A stretch of DNA of 11,556 nt from Acidisphaera sp035272265 (GTDB lineage: Bacteria; Pseudomonadota; Alphaproteobacteria; Acetobacterales; Acetobacteraceae). Position numbers and translations under genes: made by a program. Below, in pieces: positions 1 to 6,002 of the stretch (its first letter is position 1; each line of letters starts with the position of its first letter). The stretch spans positions 1-11,556 of the forward strand of contig DATEQV010000346.1 in NCBI GenBank assembly GCA_035272265.1. Direction: 5' to 3'. The notes under the pieces were generated by a model. That model ran no database searches, was not told the origin of the DNA, and was given only the letters and a program-made list of their open reading frames with translations.

Positions 1-136
1 TCGTGGCGCGGTCGATCGCGCCCTATGGCGGGCTCCCCTCGGTTCGTTGGCTATTCCACCACAGCGCTCAGATGCCCCGATGAGGAGAACGCCACTGACG
101 ATATCCTCTTGACAGACACAAACCCCATACAAGCAA
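1..136. other. Non-coding margin, partly low GC
   Basis: I see no supportable gene here. Bases 101-150 are about 42% GC, far below the roughly 70% of the rest of the window, which suggests decayed or acquired DNA. On the minus strand this stretch lies just behind the toxin stop codon. Read in the toxin frame past that stop it gives LLVWGLCLSR and then reaches another stop after about 22 codons, so it may contain the decayed 3' end of the toxin gene. A TTGACA-like hexamer at 109-114 has no convincing partner hexamer. Confidence 0.4.
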
Positions 137-352
137 TTACGGAAACTTGCGAAGAGCAAAGAAGCGGTGCCGCTCACCGCCGAGTTCGAGCCTTACCGAT
201 CCGATGAGCGGGTACCGCCCCAGCAGGACGCGCGTCGCCCGGATCAACTCGCGGAACTCGAGCGCAGCGGCCTCGTTCCGCTCGGCGAGCCATCTGAACG
301 CCGACGCGACATCGCGCTGCGCCGCTGGTGCCAGCGCCGCCGGCTTGTTCAA
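137..352 (-). pseudogene. ParE-like toxin of a type II toxin-antitoxin pair, probably C-terminally truncated
   Basis: This resembles the ParE/RelE-fold toxins of ParDE modules, which poison DNA gyrase or act as ribonucleases depending on the subfamily. The start chosen is TTG at 352, which overlaps the antitoxin stop by four bases (TTGA), the usual coupling in such pairs. A longer frame opens at 421 but lies inside the antitoxin gene. The 71-residue product shows the family pattern: an opening strand and first helix (KPAALAPAAQRDVASAFRWL), a helical hairpin (residues 25-45), then LLGRYPLIGSVRLE and RFFALRKFP. ParE proteins are usually about 90-100 residues and continue after KFP with a conserved tyrosine and a last strand (KFPYLLVY-type). 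Here a TAA stands exactly where that Tyr is expected, and the next in-frame codons read LLVW. A TAT/TAC to TAA change would explain this. A GAGGAGG at 369-375 is a possible but rather distant ribosome site. The product is probably inactive, but a short active form cannot be excluded. Confidence 0.6.
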
Positions 353-603
353 CGACGCTGTTGCCTGGCCTCCTCGAGGATTTTGTCGAGCTCGGCGTCC
401 ATCTGTTCCGTCGACACCCACCCGTCGCGTTCCGCTTCGGCCTCCGCCTCCTCAAGCATGGCGACGAACGCCTTCTTGGTGTACTCGCGCTCCAGAAGCT
501 GTAACGCTGCAGTGACGACGTCACCAAGGTTGCTGAACCGTCCATCGGCAACGCAATTGCGAGCGAACTGCTCGACATCCTGCGGCACATCGACTTCGAT
601 CAT
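349..603 (-). CDS. ParD-like antitoxin (ribbon-helix-helix type)
   Basis: The 84-residue product fits the ParD/CC2985-type antitoxins, which neutralise ParE by wrapping it with a flexible C-terminal part and repress their own promoter through an N-terminal ribbon-helix-helix. The N-terminal 40 residues show the pattern: a strand (IEVDVPQDV), then QFARNCVADGRFSNLGDVV and AALQLLERE. Residues 41-84 are charged and helical, rich in Glu and Arg, as expected for the toxin-binding tail. ATG at 603 is preceded by TGAGGA with seven bases of spacing, and the TGA in that ribosome site is the stop codon of pdhC. The gene starts only 10 bases behind pdhC on the same strand, so it is probably transcribed with the pdh operon. 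The toxin gene follows with a four-base overlap. The family call is good; the DNA-binding role is taken from the family. Confidence 0.82.
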   Translation of the reverse strand: MIEVDVPQDVEQFARNCVADGRFSNLGDVVTAALQLLEREYTKKAFVAMLEEAEAEAERDGWVSTEQMDAELDKILEEARQQRR

Positions 604-613
604 TATGCGTTCC

Positions 614-1933
614 TCACAGCATCAACGTCAGCGGCTGCTCGACCACCGTCTTGAACGCGGCCAGCCACTCCGCCCCCAGCGCGCCGTCCACCACGCGGTG
701 ATCGACCGACAGCGTGCAGGTCATCATCGTCGCCACGCCAAGCTGCCCGTCGCGCACCACCGGCCGCGGCTCGGCCGCCGCCACCGCCAGGATCGCGGCC
801 TGCGGCGGGTTGATGATCGCCTCGAACGAGCTGACGCCGTACATGCCCATGTTGGAGATCGAGAACCCGCCGCCCTGGAACTCGTGCGGCTTGAGCTTCC
901 CGTCCTTCGCGCGCGCGGCGAGGTCCTTCATCTCCGCGCTGATCGCCGCCAGCCCCTTCGCGTCGGCGTGGCGGACGATCGGCGTGATCAGCCCGTCGGG
1001 GATCGACACCGCCACGCTGACGTCGACGTCGTCGTAGAGAACCGTGCCCTCCTCGGTCCAGCTCGCGTTCACCTTCGGCACGCGCCGCAGCGTGATCGCC
1101 GCCGCCTTGATCAGAATGTCGTTGACCGAGACCTTTGCGCCATCCAGCGCGGCCATCGCGTCCAGTTGCGTGCGCATCGACAGCAGCGCATCGACGCAGA
1201 CGTCGATGGACACGTAGAAGTGCGGCACGTCGCGCTTGGCTTCCTGCATCCGCCGGGCGACGACACGGCGGATGTTGGTGTGCGGCACCAGCCTGTGCGG
1301 CGCGGTGATCGCCGAGGCCTTGGCAGCAGCGGGCGCCGCGGCAACTTGCTGCACGGCGTCGGCGGCCGCGCGCGGCGCCGGCCGCGCCTCTCCGCCCATC
1401 GCGCGCGTGATGTCGGCCCTGACGATGCGCCCGCCCGGCCCGCTGCCGGTTAGGCCCGACAGATCGATCCCGGCCTGCGACGCCATCCGGCGCGCCAGCG
1501 GCGAGGCGAACACCCGACCCCCCTCGTGCCGTTCGGCCTCTCGATCATGCCCGTTGCCAGAGGGCTTGCCCACCTGCACGGGCGCAGGCTGCGGCGGGAT
1601 CGCCTCGCGGGTCTCTCCCGCCTCCTCCTTCGGCGCTTGCGCCTCGGGTTTCGCGGCAGGCTTCGCGCCCCCGGACGACGGCATCGCCTCGCCGTCCTGC
1701 ACCAGCACAGCGATCGGCTCGTTGACCTTCACGCCGGCGGTGCCATCCGGCACCAGGATCTTGCCGATCACGCCTTCATCGACCGCCTCGACCTCCATCG
1801 TCGCCTTGTCGGTCTCGATCTCGGCGATCACGTCGCCCGCGCGCACGGTGTCGCCCTCGTGCTTCAGCCAGCGCGACAGCGTGCCCTCGGTCATCGTCGG
1901 CGACAGCGCCGGCATCAGGATGTTCGTGGCCAT
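614..1933 (-). CDS. pdhC: Pyruvate dehydrogenase E2, dihydrolipoamide acetyltransferase
   Basis: E2 is the core of the cytoplasmic pyruvate dehydrogenase complex; it moves the acetyl group from lipoamide to CoA. The 439-residue protein has one lipoyl domain at about 1-80 with the lipoylated Lys43 in ETDKATMEV. An Ala/Pro/Glu-rich linker follows (about 82-138), then a peripheral subunit-binding domain at about 141-175 (FASPLARRMASQAGIDL, GSGPGGRI). A second Ala-rich linker leads to the catalytic domain from about 212, with the active-site motif DHRVVDG (His412, Asp416) near the end. Length and order are normal for a one-lipoyl alphaproteobacterial E2. The start is ATG at 1933, sharing its A with the E1-beta stop (TGATG), with GGAAGG nine bases upstream; the open frame continues much further upstream but there overlaps pdhB and has no family similarity. 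Its lipoyl domain is nearly identical to that of E1-beta at the DNA level. Confidence 0.97.
   Translation of the reverse strand: MATNILMPALSPTMTEGTLSRWLKHEGDTVRAGDVIAEIETDKATMEVEAVDEGVIGKILVPDGTAGVKVNEPIAVLVQDGEAMPSSGGAKPAAKPEAQAPKEEAGETREAIPPQPAPVQVGKPSGNGHDREAERHEGGRVFASPLARRMASQAGIDLSGLTGSGPGGRIVRADITRAMGGEARPAPRAAADAVQQVAAAPAAAKASAITAPHRLVPHTNIRRVVARRMQEAKRDVPHFYVSIDVCVDALLSMRTQLDAMAALDGAKVSVNDILIKAAAITLRRVPKVNASWTEEGTVLYDDVDVSVAVSIPDGLITPIVRHADAKGLAAISAEMKDLAARAKDGKLKPHEFQGGGFSISNMGMYGVSSFEAIINPPQAAILAVAAAEPRPVVRDGQLGVATMMTCTLSVDHRVVDGALGAEWLAAFKTVVEQPLTLML
1779..1933 (-). repeat. Lipoyl-domain direct repeat, copy in pdhC
   Basis: This encodes residues 1-52 of the E2 lipoyl domain. It matches 3155-3309 in pdhB at a constant offset of 1376 bases, with identical runs of 59 bases (1779-1837) and 40 bases (1882-1921). 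Confidence 0.85.
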
Positions 1934-3309
1934 CAGCGCGCGCCTTCCATGACCCGCTCCACCGCCGCGATCACCCAGTCGGGCTGCGGCAGCGCCAGCT
2001 TCTCCAGGTTCGCCGCATACGGCAGCGGCACATCGGCGCCATGCACACGCACCGGCGGCGCGTCCAGCCAGTCGAAGCAGCGCTCGATGACCTGCATGTT
2101 GACCTCCGCGCCGATGCCGGCGAAAGGCCAGCCCTCCTCGACGGTGACGATCCGATTGGTTTTCTTCACACTCGCAACGATCGTCTCGATGTCCAGCGGA
2201 CGCAAGCTGCGCAGGTTGACCACCTCCGCGACGATCCCGCGTCCGGCCAGCGCCTCGGCCGCCTGCATCGCCACGCCCACCATCAGACTGAACGCGACGA
2301 TCGTCACGTCCGTGCCCTCGCGCTCCACGCGAGCGTGCCCGATCGGCAGCACGAAGTCGTCGTCCACCGGGCACTCGAACGTCTGGCCGTAGAGGATCTC
2401 GTTCTCCAGCACGATCACCGGATTCGGATCGCGGATCGCCGCGCGCAGCAGCCCCTTGGCGTCCGCCGCCGACCACGGCGCCACCACCTTCAGGCCGGGG
2501 ACATGTGCGTACCAGCTCGCGTAGCACTGGCTGTGCTGGGCGGCCACGCGCGACGCCGCCCCGTTCGGGCCGCGGAAGACGATCGGGCAGCCCATCTGGC
2601 CGCCCGACATGTACAGCGTCTTGGCCGCCGAGTTGATGATCTGGTCCATCGCCTGCATGGCGAAGTTGAACGTCATGAACTCCACGATCGGACGCAGCCC
2701 GTTCATCGCCGCGCCCACCGCCATTCCGGCGAACCCGTGCTCGGTGATCGGCGTGTCGATCACCCGCTTCGGCCCGAACTCGTCGAGCAGCCCCTGGCTG
2801 ACCTTGTACGCGCCCTGGTACTGCGCGACCTCCTCGCCCATCAGGAACACGCTGTCGTCACGCCGCATTTCGGCGGCCATCGCGTCGCGCAGCGCCTCGC
2901 GCACCGTCATCGGCTTGGTCGGGCCCCAGTCCTTGTCCGGCACCTCCGTGACGGCCGGCCCGTGCTCCGGCGCCTTCTCAGCGATCGCGACGGGCGGCGC
3001 CTTCGCCGCCACCTCCGGCTCCGCCGGACTCTCGCGCCGAGGCTTCGGCGGTTCCGCGACGCTCTCCCCGTTGGCCGACAGCACCGCGATCGGCGTGTTG
3101 ACCGCCACGCCTTCGGTGCCCTCGTCGACCAGGATCTTCGCCAGCGTGCCCTCGTCGACCGCCTCGACCTCCATCGTCGCCTTGTCGGTCTCGATCTCGG
3201 CGATCACGTCGCCGGCGTGCACGTCGTCGCCGACCTTCTTCAGCCAGCGCGACAGCTTGCCCTCGGTCATCGTCGGCGACAGCGCCGGCATCAGGATCTG
3301 CGTGGACAT
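1933..3309 (-). CDS. pdhB: Pyruvate dehydrogenase E1 component, beta subunit with N-terminal lipoyl domain
   Basis: This is the beta half of the alpha2beta2 thiamine-dependent E1, which decarboxylates pyruvate and acetylates lipoamide. The 458-residue protein begins with a complete lipoyl domain (about 1-80, Lys43 in ETDKATMEV). A Pro/Ala/Glu linker (about 85-130) follows, then the transketolase-like domain from about 133 (MTVREALRDAMAAEM), with FLMGEEVAQYQGAYKVSQGL (Glu159/Glu160 region near the cofactor) and His259 in AAQHSQ. The C-terminal transketolase domain follows, with VVNLRSLRPLD and EEGWPFAGIGAE. An E1-beta with its own lipoyl domain is a hallmark of alphaproteobacterial PDH complexes. 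ATG at 3309 follows the pdhA stop after a single base, with GGAGGG five bases before the start, so translation is probably coupled. Confidence 0.97.
   Translation of the reverse strand: MSTQILMPALSPTMTEGKLSRWLKKVGDDVHAGDVIAEIETDKATMEVEAVDEGTLAKILVDEGTEGVAVNTPIAVLSANGESVAEPPKPRRESPAEPEVAAKAPPVAIAEKAPEHGPAVTEVPDKDWGPTKPMTVREALRDAMAAEMRRDDSVFLMGEEVAQYQGAYKVSQGLLDEFGPKRVIDTPITEHGFAGMAVGAAMNGLRPIVEFMTFNFAMQAMDQIINSAAKTLYMSGGQMGCPIVFRGPNGAASRVAAQHSQCYASWYAHVPGLKVVAPWSAADAKGLLRAAIRDPNPVIVLENEILYGQTFECPVDDDFVLPIGHARVEREGTDVTIVAFSLMVGVAMQAAEALAGRGIVAEVVNLRSLRPLDIETIVASVKKTNRIVTVEEGWPFAGIGAEVNMQVIERCFDWLDAPPVRVHGADVPLPYAANLEKLALPQPDWVIAAVERVMEGAR
3155..3309 (-). repeat. Lipoyl-domain direct repeat, copy in pdhB
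   Basis: This is the partner of 1779-1933, encoding residues 1-52 of the E1-beta lipoyl domain. The identical runs are 3155-3213 and 3258-3297. The near identity includes synonymous positions. Confidence 0.85.
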
Positions 3310-3310
3310 C

Positions 3311-4318
3311 TCAGCCCTCCACCAGGACGTCGGTCCACAGCTCCGCAGGGCCCGGCTCGGGCGTCGCTTGCGCGAACTCGGCCGCGTCGGCCACCACGCG
3401 CTTCACCTCCTCCTCGATGGCGCGGATCTCGTCGTCCCTCGCGCCGGCCTTCTCCAGCTCGACGCGCGCATGCTCGATCGGGTCGCGCTCGGTGCGCATC
3501 TTCTGCACCTCTTCTCGCGTGCGGTACTTCGCCGGGTCCGACATCGAGTGGCCGCGATAGCGGTAGGTCTGCATCTCCAGCAGGAAGGGACCGCTGCCAG
3601 CCCGGCAGTGCGCCAGCGCCTCGACCGCCGCCGCATGCACCGCCGCCACGTCCATCCCGTCCGCCTGGCGGCCGGGAATGGTCCAGGGCGTGCCGTTCTT
3701 CGACAGATCGTGACTGGCCGACGCACGCTCGACACTCGTGCCCATGCCGTAGCGGTTATTCTCGATCACGTACAGCACCGGCAGCTTCATCAGGGCGGCA
3801 AGGTTGAAGCTCTCGTACACCTGCCCCTGATTCGAGGCGCCCTCGCCGAAATAGGTCACCGAGACGTGGTCGTTGCCGCGATACCAGTTGGAGAAGCCGA
3901 GGCCGGTCCCGATGCTGACCTGCGCGCCGACGATGCCGTGGCCGCCGAAGAAGCCGCGCTCCTTGCTGAACATGTGCATCGAGCCGCCCTTGCCGAGCGA
4001 ATACCCGGCGGCCCGCCCGGTCAGCTCTGCCATCACCCCGCTCGGGTCCATGCCCGTGGCCAGCATGTGGCCATGGTCGCGGTAGGACGTGATCACCTGG
4101 TCGCCCGGCTCGAGCGCCATCTGCACGCCGACGACCACCGCCTCTTGCCCGATATACAGATGGCAGAAGCCGCCGATCAGCCCCATGCCATAAAGCTGGC
4201 CCGCCCGCTCCTCGAAGCGGCGGATCAGCAGCATGTCGTGGAAGGCCTGCCGCCATTGGTCGTGTGTAAGACCCACAGCCTTGCCACGCCGCCCCTTCGC
4301 GGCCGCCGCCTGAGCCAT
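3311..4318 (-). CDS. pdhA: Pyruvate dehydrogenase E1 component, alpha subunit
   Basis: This is the alpha half of E1, carrying most thiamine diphosphate contacts. The 335-residue product shows MLLIRRFEERAGQLYGMGLIGGFCHLYIGQEA (residues 29-60), the HGHMLATG stretch, GKGGSMHMF (110-117) and the ThDP/Mg motif running from GEG (158-160) to ENN (186-188). The loop YRYRGHSMSDPAKYR (252-266) matches the conserved E1-alpha loop. The cofactor motif reads GEG rather than the commoner GDG, a conservative change. The start is ATG at 4318, with GAGG six bases upstream and a normal family N-terminus; the frame stays open to 4444 but that extension is Arg-rich without similarity. It is the first gene of the pdhA-pdhB-pdhC run, so its promoter should lie in 4319-4470. 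Confidence 0.97.
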   Translation of the reverse strand: MAQAAAAKGRRGKAVGLTHDQWRQAFHDMLLIRRFEERAGQLYGMGLIGGFCHLYIGQEAVVVGVQMALEPGDQVITSYRDHGHMLATGMDPSGVMAELTGRAAGYSLGKGGSMHMFSKERGFFGGHGIVGAQVSIGTGLGFSNWYRGNDHVSVTYFGEGASNQGQVYESFNLAALMKLPVLYVIENNRYGMGTSVERASASHDLSKNGTPWTIPGRQADGMDVAAVHAAAVEALAHCRAGSGPFLLEMQTYRYRGHSMSDPAKYRTREEVQKMRTERDPIEHARVELEKAGARDDEIRAIEEEVKRVVADAAEFAQATPEPGPAELWTDVLVEG

Positions 4319-4470
4319 GCCCCACCTCGATCCGCTCGTGTTCTCAGACGTAGCGACGCGGAATCTGCGGGACAAGCGGCGCGGTGCGGCGACCGTTGCC
4401 CGCATGGCTGCCGGCCACGTTCGGCCTCGACGCGACGCGCGCATACGTCTAGCGGTTGTCCTGCCCGGCC
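4319..4470. promoter_or_regulatory. Divergent intergenic region between pdhA and the tonB-like gene
   Basis: These 152 bases separate the 5' ends of pdhA (minus) and the TonB-like gene (plus), so both promoters should lie here. On the minus strand TTGTCC - 17 bases - TACGTC (around 4337-4372) is a weak sigma-70-like match. I see no clear operator, riboswitch or strong palindrome. The location is a sound argument for regulatory function; the specific hexamers are weak. Confidence 0.4.
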
Positions 4471-5508
4471 ATGACCACGCTCACCGCCACTGTCCCGCTC
4501 GCGCCGTCCCGCCGTCGCCGGGGCGGGCGCCTGCCGTGGATCTTCATCTCGCTCGCCCTCGCCATCCATCTGGCGGTGTTGCTGGCGCTGATCCTGGTGA
4601 TCCCGCGCATCCAGCCGGAGGAAGGCGGCTCGCCGCAGGGCGTGGAGATGGTGTTCGAGCAGCCGACCGAGCAGCCGACCCCGCCCGGCGTGCCGAACCT
4701 GCCCAATCCGGGCGTGCTGCCCGCCCCGTCCGCCCCGCCGGTGCCCACGGCGCCCCCAACCCTGGCCACGCCCGCACCGCCCACACCGCCGCCTGCGCCG
4801 CAGCAGACGCCGTCGGTGAACCTGACGGCCCCGCCGCCGGTGCCGGAGCAGGCGGTGCCGCTGCCCCCAGCGGTGCCTCCCCAGCCGCCGGAGGCGCAGG
4901 AAGTTCCGATCCCACCCGTGCCGCCCGCGCCACAGGAGGCCCTGGTGCGCCCGCCGACGCCGCACCAGCAGGAAGCCAAGCCGCGCCAGCAGGCGGCCCG
5001 ACCCCGCCCGGCGCCGGCGCCACGCGAGGCGAGCCTCGCGCATCCGATGGCGCGATCCCTGTCCCAGTCCTCGACGAACGTCGCCGCGTCCTTCTTCAAC
5101 CCGTTCTCGCGGCCTGAGGCGGAGCAGCCGCCGGCTCCGACCGAGGGCGAGGTGGGCTCCGCCGTGCGGACCGCGGCGGGGATGCTGGCGCCGTTCGCCT
5201 ACTTCCCCCAGGGCGATCCTGGCCCGGACTTCCGCAAGTCGCTGATGTCATGGTGGCTGGCGCACCGCTACTACCCGCCGCAGGCGGCGGAGGCGGGCGA
5301 GGACGGCGAGGTCCATATCAGCCTGATCGTCGACCGGCTGGGCCGCGTTCGGGACGTGCAACTCAACGAGGGATCGGGCTCGCTATGGCTCGACATGGCC
5401 GGCGTGGGCACGTGGCGCGGCGCGCAGCTGATCCCGATTCCCGACAGCCTGGGCCGCGACAACATCGTCGTCGATCTGACGCTGCACTACATCCTGGTGC
5501 GGCACTGA
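4471..5508 (+). CDS. TonB-like energy-transducing protein, proline-rich
   Basis: TonB proteins span the periplasm and pass inner-membrane proton-motive energy to outer-membrane transporters. The 345-residue product has a basic N-terminus (SRRRRGGR, 13-20) and one membrane segment (about 22-45, with His33 inside, like the conserved His of TonB anchors). A very long proline-rich spacer follows (about 64-185), then a C-terminal TonB-type domain (about 258-343). That domain has WWLAHRYYPPQAAEAGEDGEV, a D-x-x-G-x-V strand (VDRLGRVRDVQL) and NEGSGSLWLD. No exbB, exbD or receptor gene is nearby, so its partners are unknown. ATG at 4471 is chosen; a TTG at 4456 in the same frame would add five residues, and neither has a strong ribosome site. 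It is transcribed opposite to its neighbours, interrupting the usual ftsB-pdhA order. It could also be a TonB-domain protein with an envelope role other than receptor energising. Confidence 0.85.
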   Translation: MTTLTATVPLAPSRRRRGGRLPWIFISLALAIHLAVLLALILVIPRIQPEEGGSPQGVEMVFEQPTEQPTPPGVPNLPNPGVLPAPSAPPVPTAPPTLATPAPPTPPPAPQQTPSVNLTAPPPVPEQAVPLPPAVPPQPPEAQEVPIPPVPPAPQEALVRPPTPHQQEAKPRQQAARPRPAPAPREASLAHPMARSLSQSSTNVAASFFNPFSRPEAEQPPAPTEGEVGSAVRTAAGMLAPFAYFPQGDPGPDFRKSLMSWWLAHRYYPPQAAEAGEDGEVHISLIVDRLGRVRDVQLNEGSGSLWLDMAGVGTWRGAQLIPIPDSLGRDNIVVDLTLHYILVRH

Positions 5509-5547
5509 ACGGCGCCGCGAAGCGCGCATTCCGCCGCATCGACCGCG
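5509..5547. other. Short convergent gap between tonB-like and FtsB-like genes
   Basis: Thirty-nine bases separate two converging genes. A small palindrome CGGCGCCG occurs at 5511-5518, but no stem-loop followed by a T-run is visible on either strand. Termination is either factor-dependent or reads into the opposing gene. Confidence 0.3.
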
Positions 5548-5877
5548 TCAGAACACCCGGTCGGACTGCCCGTACGAAATGATGATGTCGCTCGGCTGGG
5601 TCATGTTCAGCATCGCGCGCGCCCGCTCGTCGAGCGTGTCGCGGTCGATGTGGTTGTTGCGCAGCCCGGCCACGCGCCGTTCCCAGCCGTCGCGGTCCGC
5701 CTCGGCCTTCGCCTGATCGAGCTGCGCCTGCTGCAGCAGCTGCTGACGCTGCGCATACGCCTTCAGCCCGCGGTCGCCCTGCGTGGCGCTCCAGCCGAAA
5801 TACGCGGTCAAGGCCAGGAAGATCACCGGCGGCAAGGCGGCACGCACGCGCCGCTTCAGCACTCGTCCGATCGCCAC
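5548..5877 (-). CDS. FtsB/DivIC-like septum formation initiator protein
   Basis: Small single-pass proteins of this family join the FtsB-FtsL-FtsQ cell-division complex at the septum. With GTG at 5877 the product is 109 residues: a basic N-terminus (VLKRRVRAALP), a membrane segment (about 14-30), a Gln/Ala/Asp-rich coiled coil (about 40-75) and the typical tail (LDERARAMLNMTQPSDIIIS). This length and the MAIGRVLKRR start fit the alphaproteobacterial family; the frame stays open to an ATG-type start at 5958, but that extension crosses a strong palindrome and has no family character. A GGGGGG run lies just before the GTG. It lies 125 bases behind eno on the same strand, the common alphaproteobacterial order, and ends 39 bases from the convergent tonB-like gene. 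The division role is from the family. Confidence 0.85.
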   Translation of the reverse strand: MAIGRVLKRRVRAALPPVIFLALTAYFGWSATQGDRGLKAYAQRQQLLQQAQLDQAKAEADRDGWERRVAGLRNNHIDRDTLDERARAMLNMTQPSDIIISYGQSDRVF

Positions 5878-5922
5878 GCACCCCCCGTCCGATTCGACGT
5901 GGTCCAACGTAGCGCGCACGGG

Positions 5923-5950
5923 GGCGCCGGTGCACCGGTGCACCGACGCC
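5923..5950. promoter_or_regulatory. 28-base near-perfect palindrome between eno and the FtsB-like gene
   Basis: The core, 5928-5945, is the perfect 18-base palindrome CGGTGCACCGGTGCACCG, made of two abutting copies of the self-complementary octamer GGTGCACC. It extends to 28 bases with 13 of 14 base pairs matching. It lies 46-73 bases upstream of the chosen FtsB-like start. It could be an operator for a dimeric regulator or a strong RNA hairpin in an eno-ftsB transcript. No T-run follows, so it is not a classical terminator. Confidence 0.5.
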
Positions 5951-6002
5951 GCCGTCATCTTCGCGTCTTGTGTGCGTTCCGCATCACACCCGGGCCGGCA
6001 GA

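Noticed and set aside
109..137. TTGACA hexamer as a promoter -35 box
   Set aside because: No acceptable -10 hexamer at the right distance and no supported gene downstream on the plus strand.
25..207. Plus-strand open frame of 60 codons at the left edge
   Set aside because: No ribosome site, no family features, and it runs antisense into the better-supported toxin gene.
167..1453. Long plus-strand frame opposite pdhC and the TA pair
   Set aside because: Arg/His-rich composition typical of the antisense of GC-rich genes; pdhC and the antitoxin explain the region.
1934..2527. N-terminal extension of the pdhC frame
   Set aside because: It overlaps pdhB in another frame, is Gly/Arg-rich, and the lipoyl domain starts exactly at the ATG at 1933.
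2041..4474. Long plus-strand frames opposite pdhB and pdhA
   Set aside because: Antisense shadows without recognisable domains; the minus-strand genes are certain.
4317..5117. Plus-strand frame overlapping the start of the TonB-like gene
   Set aside because: Pro/Ala/Arg composition is a frame-shifted reading of the proline-rich spacer; only the other frame gives the membrane anchor and TonB domain.
5923..5950. Rho-independent terminator for eno
   Set aside because: The stem is strong but no T-run follows on the minus strand.
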